NCBI GenBank assembly: GCA_024278655.1
Contig: JAJRSV010000091.1
Span: 1 to 21,006 of the forward strand
Length of the DNA: 21,006 nt
Direction: 5' to 3'
Origin: Bacteroidota bacterium
Lineage (GTDB): Bacteria > Bacteroidota > Ignavibacteria > Ignavibacteriales > Ignavibacteriaceae
The notes beneath the pieces were generated by a model. It saw only the letters and a list, made by a program, of their open reading frames with translations, was not told the DNA's origin and ran no database searches. This document shows, in pieces, positions 17,452 to 21,006 of the stretch (its first letter is position 1; every line of letters begins with the position of its first letter). The translations under genes and the position numbers were made by a program.

Positions 17452-17480
17452 AAGTTAAATATATAAGAAATATATGTCAA
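17452..17480 (-). promoter_or_regulatory. Candidate sigma-70-like promoter for the secreted protein gene
   Basis: On the minus strand a perfect TTGACA (17480-17475) is followed, after 17 bases, by TAACTT (17457-17452), a weak -10. This leaves a leader of roughly 45 bases before the ATG at 17402. A TATAAT also occurs nearer the gene (17441-17436), but without a good -35 at the right distance. The region is so AT-rich that chance matches are likely. Confidence 0.3.
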
Positions 17481-17565
17481 TTTATTAATATCTGCTTTAA
17501 AAGTCAGTAGAACAAGCAATTATTTTTTACCGCTGTATGCAAACAACAATGAACGCAGTAACCAA

Positions 17566-18834
17566 TTACTTGCCTAAATTTTTCCTGACCTGCTCCAATA
17601 CATAGTCAGCTACTGCTTTAGCTTCATTAGGTTTTAAGCCGGGGTTAGGCATTGGGGGATAATCCGGATTAATCTTAACAGGATTCCTTATAAATGCTAT
17701 TAACTGAATCTCCTTACCAAAATATTTTGGTACCACTTCGTTATGAGGAGGACCGACAAGCTTGGTTTCGAAAGTATGGCAGGAAGCGCATTTCACTTTA
17801 TAAATTTCTTCGCCGCTTATCTCTACCGGTCCGCTCTCTCCTTTTAAGTCTGCAAGGTATTTCTCAAAATCTGCCGCAAGCACTACCGATTCCTTTTTGG
17901 TTGAATTGCTTATAACCATCTGATCGCTTATGATAATTGTAAGAACCGTAAAGAGCAGTGTAAAAAAGAGTAATGCAGTAAACTTGCTGCTGAATCTTGT
18001 AAGTATCATATATAGAAAATGATAACCGAGGAATAGTAAAAAAATACCGATTACTATATAAGCAAACACTCCTCCCGAAAGGTAATCGCCCGGAATAATG
18101 AGAAGGTTAAAAAACATAATAACAGGTAAAAGTATCGTAGCCGTAAAAGTAATCTTCAAACCGATGTTTTTAACAAACTTACCGTATTCTTCATCGGCTT
18201 TGGCTCTGGCATTATCGGCATAAAAGAATCCGAAAAGAATAGCTCCGCCTGTAACCGCAAACGATGCAACAAGAAAGAAAATGAAGCGGATAATAACTAT
18301 CGAAGTGAAAAAATCACTAATCGATCCGGAAGGAGTCCATTTGCCGAAGAATGCGGCAACGGTCATTCCGGTAACAAAAACCCATAAAGCAGCAAACAAA
18401 ATAATCAAACCGATTAAACCAACTATTGCATTTACCGATTTGAATTTTTCAAATGAATATCTGTAACCGTATATAAAAATTAATGACACTGTTATAAGTA
18501 TAAGCGAAGCTGCAAGAAAACTTAAATTAGTAGTTTCTGCCTGCTGCAGCAATTGAGAGAAAATTAATATCGATGTAAAAACCGGAACCACACCTAAAAT
18601 AATTCCAACCCATTTATTAATAGTAACCAGTTCAATTACATCTTTCGAAAATCTTCTGTACTTTTCATCGAGATAAACTTTTTCTCTGCGTTTGTAAAAT
18701 AAAGACAAAGCTGTTCCCCAAAAGATTGCACTGATAAAGGGAATGAACAAAAACAAAACCAACACAAGCATATAATGCATCAATTCAATATGCTCTGCTG
18801 ATTGCGGTAAAGCTAAATCTTTAAGAAACTCCAT
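17566..18834 (-). CDS. Eight-helix membrane protein with C-terminal monoheme cytochrome c domain
   Basis: The 422-residue protein has about eight hydrophobic helices (about 21-47, 73-96, 105-124, 135-161, 176-204, 226-248, 255-278, 283-303). A linker and a class I cytochrome c domain (about 340-422) follow, with CASCH (349-353) and a Met ligand candidate in YPPMPNP (M395). Positive residues cluster in the loops after helices 1, 3, 5 and 7. By the positive-inside rule this puts both the N-terminus and the heme c domain outside, as heme attachment requires. The segment HIELMHYMLVL at the first helix offers His15 and His20 as possible further ligands. It follows ctaB by 18 bp, with GAGAGA upstream of its ATG, at the end of the oxidase cluster. 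It probably passes electrons to the oxidase; this is inference, and the membrane part is not from a family I can name. Confidence 0.8.
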   Translation of the reverse strand: MEFLKDLALPQSAEHIELMHYMLVLVLFLFIPFISAIFWGTALSLFYKRREKVYLDEKYRRFSKDVIELVTINKWVGIILGVVPVFTSILIFSQLLQQAETTNLSFLAASLILITVSLIFIYGYRYSFEKFKSVNAIVGLIGLIILFAALWVFVTGMTVAAFFGKWTPSGSISDFFTSIVIIRFIFFLVASFAVTGGAILFGFFYADNARAKADEEYGKFVKNIGLKITFTATILLPVIMFFNLLIIPGDYLSGGVFAYIVIGIFLLFLGYHFLYMILTRFSSKFTALLFFTLLFTVLTIIISDQMVISNSTKKESVVLAADFEKYLADLKGESGPVEISGEEIYKVKCASCHTFETKLVGPPHNEVVPKYFGKEIQLIAFIRNPVKINPDYPPMPNPGLKPNEAKAVADYVLEQVRKNLGK

Positions 18835-18852
18835 TTATATTCTCTCTCACAA

Positions 18853-19716
18853 TTAAATTATAAGTTTATCGATTGATACTAATAGAACTACTAATAACGC
18901 GAAAACGTTTATGTCTCTAAAAGCAAATCTGAACGATATCCTGTTTTCCGATTTTTTTATCAACTTAAGTGCATTGTACGTTAACCAGATACCCGCAGCA
19001 AATAACAGAATATTTATCACGGGAATTTTTATAATTCCGAAGAGCGGAATCAATAGCCCGGTTACTACGGTAGCAACCATCCAAACCATTGTAATTCTTG
19101 CCAACTGCTCACGGTCGAAAACATCGGTAAGCGTAGGGAAGCCGGCTTGTTTGTAATCTTTATCCAACACCAAAAGCAGCAGCCAGAAATGCGGAATCTG
19201 CCAGATGAAAAAGAAGAATGAAATTACAATTATCTGCGGATCGAAAATATTTCCGCCTGCGGCAACCCAACCTACAGCCGGCGGTATTGCACCAACTAAT
19301 GAACCGGGGATTATTGCCAGAGGTGTTTTCTTTTTCAGCTCGGTGTAAATTCCGTTGTACCAAATTAAATTCAACAGTGCTAATCCCAATGCAAGCTCGC
19401 CCGAATATGTAAACAGAATAACCGAACCAATCACAACAAGCGTAACTGCCAGGGTTAACGCCTGCATTACCGTAACTCTTCCCGATGGAATCGGTCGGTT
19501 TTTCGTCCGGTCCATCAACGCATCGGAATCTTTTTCCTGAATATGATTTATAACAGCCGAACCGCAGGCAAGCAAAAGAATACCGATGCTTACAGGCAGC
19601 AGTCCTATATTAATCTTTCCTATTGCCGCAATGTAACCTAATGCTGTTGTAACAGTAACAAAAAATGTTATTCTTATTTTTGTCAGTTCGGCTAATATGT
19701 TCAGTTTGTTTTTCAA
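18853..19716 (-). CDS. ctaB: Protoheme IX farnesyltransferase (heme O synthase)
   Basis: CtaB/CyoE adds a farnesyl group to heme B to give heme O, the precursor of heme A for the neighbouring oxidase, in the cytoplasmic membrane. The 287-residue UbiA-type protein has the first prenyl-diphosphate region NHIQEKDSD (57-65) followed by MDRTKNRPIPSGR (68-80), and the second region LDKDYKQAGFPTL. The first aspartate of the usual NxxxDxxxD is Glu61, which I believe is common in Bacteroidota. Many hydrophobic helices fill the rest. The start is TTG at 19716: an in-frame stop lies a few codons upstream and no nearby ATG fits the family N-terminus. It lies 34 bp after the subunit II gene. No heme A synthase gene is visible in the window. 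Confidence 0.93.
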   Translation of the reverse strand: MKNKLNILAELTKIRITFFVTVTTALGYIAAIGKINIGLLPVSIGILLLACGSAVINHIQEKDSDALMDRTKNRPIPSGRVTVMQALTLAVTLVVIGSVILFTYSGELALGLALLNLIWYNGIYTELKKKTPLAIIPGSLVGAIPPAVGWVAAGGNIFDPQIIVISFFFFIWQIPHFWLLLLVLDKDYKQAGFPTLTDVFDREQLARITMVWMVATVVTGLLIPLFGIIKIPVINILLFAAGIWLTYNALKLIKKSENRISFRFAFRDINVFALLVVLLVSIDKLII

Positions 19717-19750
19717 ATTCTTCTTACGTTAAAATATCAGTTGTTATTTT

Positions 19751-20353
19751 TTATCTGTTATAAAGCCAGTTGGCAAATTCATCTTCCGGGAGCACAACAA
19801 TTTTTGCATACATACCGGAATGATTTAAACCGCAATACTCGGCACAAGCTATATCGTATTCTCCTAATTCCTGTGCGATAAACCATGCACGTCTTTCACG
19901 TCCCGGGTAAACATCTTTTTTAATTCTGAATGCCGGAATAAAAAACGAATGACTCACATCGTTGGAATGCATAACCACCACTACGGGTTGATTAATGGGT
20001 ACAAACAAAGTATCGGATCTTACTCCGTTGTCGTACCGGAAATCCCATTTCCACATTTGTGCAGTAACATCAATAGTCAATGCATCTTCCGGGATATCGG
20101 ACATTTCCTTATAACCCGTCCATCCGTACCAGAACAAAATCATTACTAAGATTGTAGGTATAATCGTCCAGGTAACCTCCAGCCACGTACTGCTGTGGAT
20201 ATTGGTTGCTTTCGGATTTCTCTTTCTGCTGTACTTAAAAACAAAAACCAGCATCAATACCGTAATCAGCAACAGGAAAAATATTGATAAACCCAGTGCG
20301 GCGATAAATACGCCGTCAACCGATTCTATAAAATTCGATGCGCCACTTGACAT
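19751..20353 (-). CDS. coxB: Cytochrome c oxidase subunit II with CuA site
   Basis: Subunit II receives electrons from cytochrome c through its binuclear CuA centre. The 200-residue protein has two membrane helices (about 15-40 and 61-82), then the periplasmic cupredoxin domain. CuA ligands are all present: His135 in NDVSHSFF, and CAEYCGLNHSGM (170-181) giving C170, E172, C174, H178 and M181. The aromatic QMWKWDF (99-105) matches the electron-entry region. It lacks a lipoprotein signal, and no cytochrome c domain is fused to its end; a heme c domain is instead on the membrane protein two genes downstream. AAGGGA lies upstream of the ATG at 20353. The intact CuA shows a cytochrome c oxidase, not a quinol oxidase. 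Gene order III-IV-II is unlike the common II-I-III-IV. Confidence 0.95.
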   Translation of the reverse strand: MSSGASNFIESVDGVFIAALGLSIFFLLLITVLMLVFVFKYSRKRNPKATNIHSSTWLEVTWTIIPTILVMILFWYGWTGYKEMSDIPEDALTIDVTAQMWKWDFRYDNGVRSDTLFVPINQPVVVVMHSNDVSHSFFIPAFRIKKDVYPGRERRAWFIAQELGEYDIACAEYCGLNHSGMYAKIVVLPEDEFANWLYNR

Positions 20354-20362
20354 TTTATTCCC

Positions 20363-20656
20363 TTATTGAAACGAATAATCAGAAAATAATAAAAATAATG
20401 ATATAGCGAGAAACAATATTGCAACAATAACAAACATCTTAAAGGTTTTACTCTCGCTTCTTAAATGCATAAATATTGTTAACACCAAATACGCTTTAAC
20501 CGAAGCAATTGTCATTGCCGTAATAACCGTTGCGCCGCGAATGTTTGTTCCGGCTACTGCTACCGTTAATCCGGTCAGTGCCAATAAAGCAAGCCAGACT
20601 AAAATATAAACCCCATATCCATGTGAATGTTCAACAGAACTATCGTGCTTTTCCAT
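20363..20656 (-). CDS. Cytochrome c oxidase subunit IV (prokaryotic)
   Basis: This 97-residue protein has a His-rich, charged N-terminus (EKHDSSVEHSHGYG) and three hydrophobic helices (about 15-35, 40-63, 70-92). KAYLVLTIFMHLRSE, in the second helix, is the characteristic stretch of bacterial COX4/CtaF-type subunits. These small subunits stabilise the oxidase core and have no redox centre. GGAG lies just before the ATG at 20656. It sits 9 bp after the subunit III stop and 9 bp before the subunit II start, clearly in one operon. Confidence 0.88.
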   Translation of the reverse strand: MEKHDSSVEHSHGYGVYILVWLALLALTGLTVAVAGTNIRGATVITAMTIASVKAYLVLTIFMHLRSESKTFKMFVIVAILFLAISLFLLFSDYSFQ

Positions 20657-20665
20657 ATAACTCCG

Positions 20666-21006
20666 TTAAGTAATTAAGTAGAATAATGGGAATAAGAAAA
20701 TCCATATAATATCTACAAGATGCCAGTATAAACCGGTATTTTCGAGTTTCACATAATTGTCGTGTGTAACAATTCCTCTCGAAGTAAACCTCATCATAAC
20801 AGCTATTAAAATCACTCCGATAATAACGTGTAATCCGTGCAGCCCGGTCATAACATAATACAATCCGAAGAATAGAATAGTACCGGATTTTTCGTTCATT
20901 AAAGTTTCGCTGGCCGGATAAATTCCATGATGAAATTTAGCCGACCATTCAAAATATTTGTTTACCATAAAGAACAGAGCGAGTAGAATGGTAAGGAACT
21001 GAAAAA
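20666..21006 (-). CDS. Cytochrome c oxidase subunit III, 5' end cut by window
   Basis: The frame is open to the window edge: codons upstream of the Met at 20968 continue without a stop (QFLTILLALFF), so that Met is internal and the N-terminus lies outside. The visible part holds FFGLYYVMTGLHGLHVIIG and LENTGLYWHLVDIIWIFLFPLFYL, the conserved helices of COX3, including the HGLH and YWHLVDIIW signatures. A complete subunit III is usually about 190-270 residues, so roughly half is seen. The oxidase core subunit I is not in the window and probably lies upstream, beyond 21006. Confidence 0.92.
   Translation of the reverse strand, partial: FQFLTILLALFFMVNKYFEWSAKFHHGIYPASETLMNEKSGTILFFGLYYVMTGLHGLHVIIGVILIAVMMRFTSRGIVTHDNYVKLENTGLYWHLVDIIWIFLFPLFYLIT

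Noticed and set aside
17524..17560. Hairpin after the cytochrome c gene as a terminator
   Set aside because: A 7-bp stem with one wobble can form, but the loop is about 20 bases and the minus strand continues with As, not Ts.
20666..20968. A complete 100-residue protein starting at the Met at 20968
   Set aside because: The frame stays open to the window edge and the sequence is the C-terminal half of COX3, so this Met is internal.
1..21006. CRISPR arrays, insertion sequences, prophage or integration sites
   Set aside because: No spaced direct repeats, transposase or integrase motifs, or long terminal inverted repeats were seen; gene content is chromosomal housekeeping.

Overview
The window reads as a chromosomal, mostly housekeeping region of an AT-rich Gram-negative bacterium of the Bacteroidota/Chlorobi group, most likely Ignavibacteria. 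The evidence is a secreted protein with a C-terminal sorting domain of the NYPNPFNP type (type IX secretion), a perfect TAnnTTTG-type promoter element, a CtaB with a Glu in its first prenyl-diphosphate motif, and a CCA-adding enzyme with DDPLR in place of EDPLR. The taxonomic call is inference from protein style, not from a marker gene.

Left part, minus strand (6813 down to 1): a PP2C-type protein phosphatase gene, then an apparent operon of murA, a membrane-anchored HEIAH metallopeptidase with C-terminal helical repeats, an AI-2E/PerM-family membrane protein, and a CCA-adding/poly(A) polymerase gene that runs off the window start. Spacing from murA onward is very tight (0 to 31 bp).

Middle, plus strand (7066 to 13147): tRNA-Leu(UAG), then trigger factor and ClpP overlapping by four bases and ending at a strong intrinsic terminator. 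Next comes a VWA protein with a complete MIDAS and, 16 bp further on, an AAA+ ATPase of the BchI/MoxR style whose Walker B Asp is Asn. A GT4-like glycosyltransferase follows. It ends exactly where a convergent gene for an unrecognised, highly charged 401-residue protein ends.

Right part, minus strand (21006 down to 14475): a terminal-oxidase cluster with cytochrome c oxidase subunit III (cut by the window end), subunit IV, subunit II with a full CuA site, CtaB (heme O synthase), and an 8-helix membrane protein carrying a C-terminal monoheme cytochrome c. After this lies the large type IX secreted protein, with its own terminator.

Together the genes cover envelope synthesis, protein folding and turnover, tRNA maturation and aerobic respiration. 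I see no CRISPR array, insertion sequence, prophage or obvious defence island. The parts least explained by textbook families are the VWA/AAA+ pair, the murA-linked membrane metallopeptidase, the 8TM-cytochrome c protein and the 401-residue charged protein.
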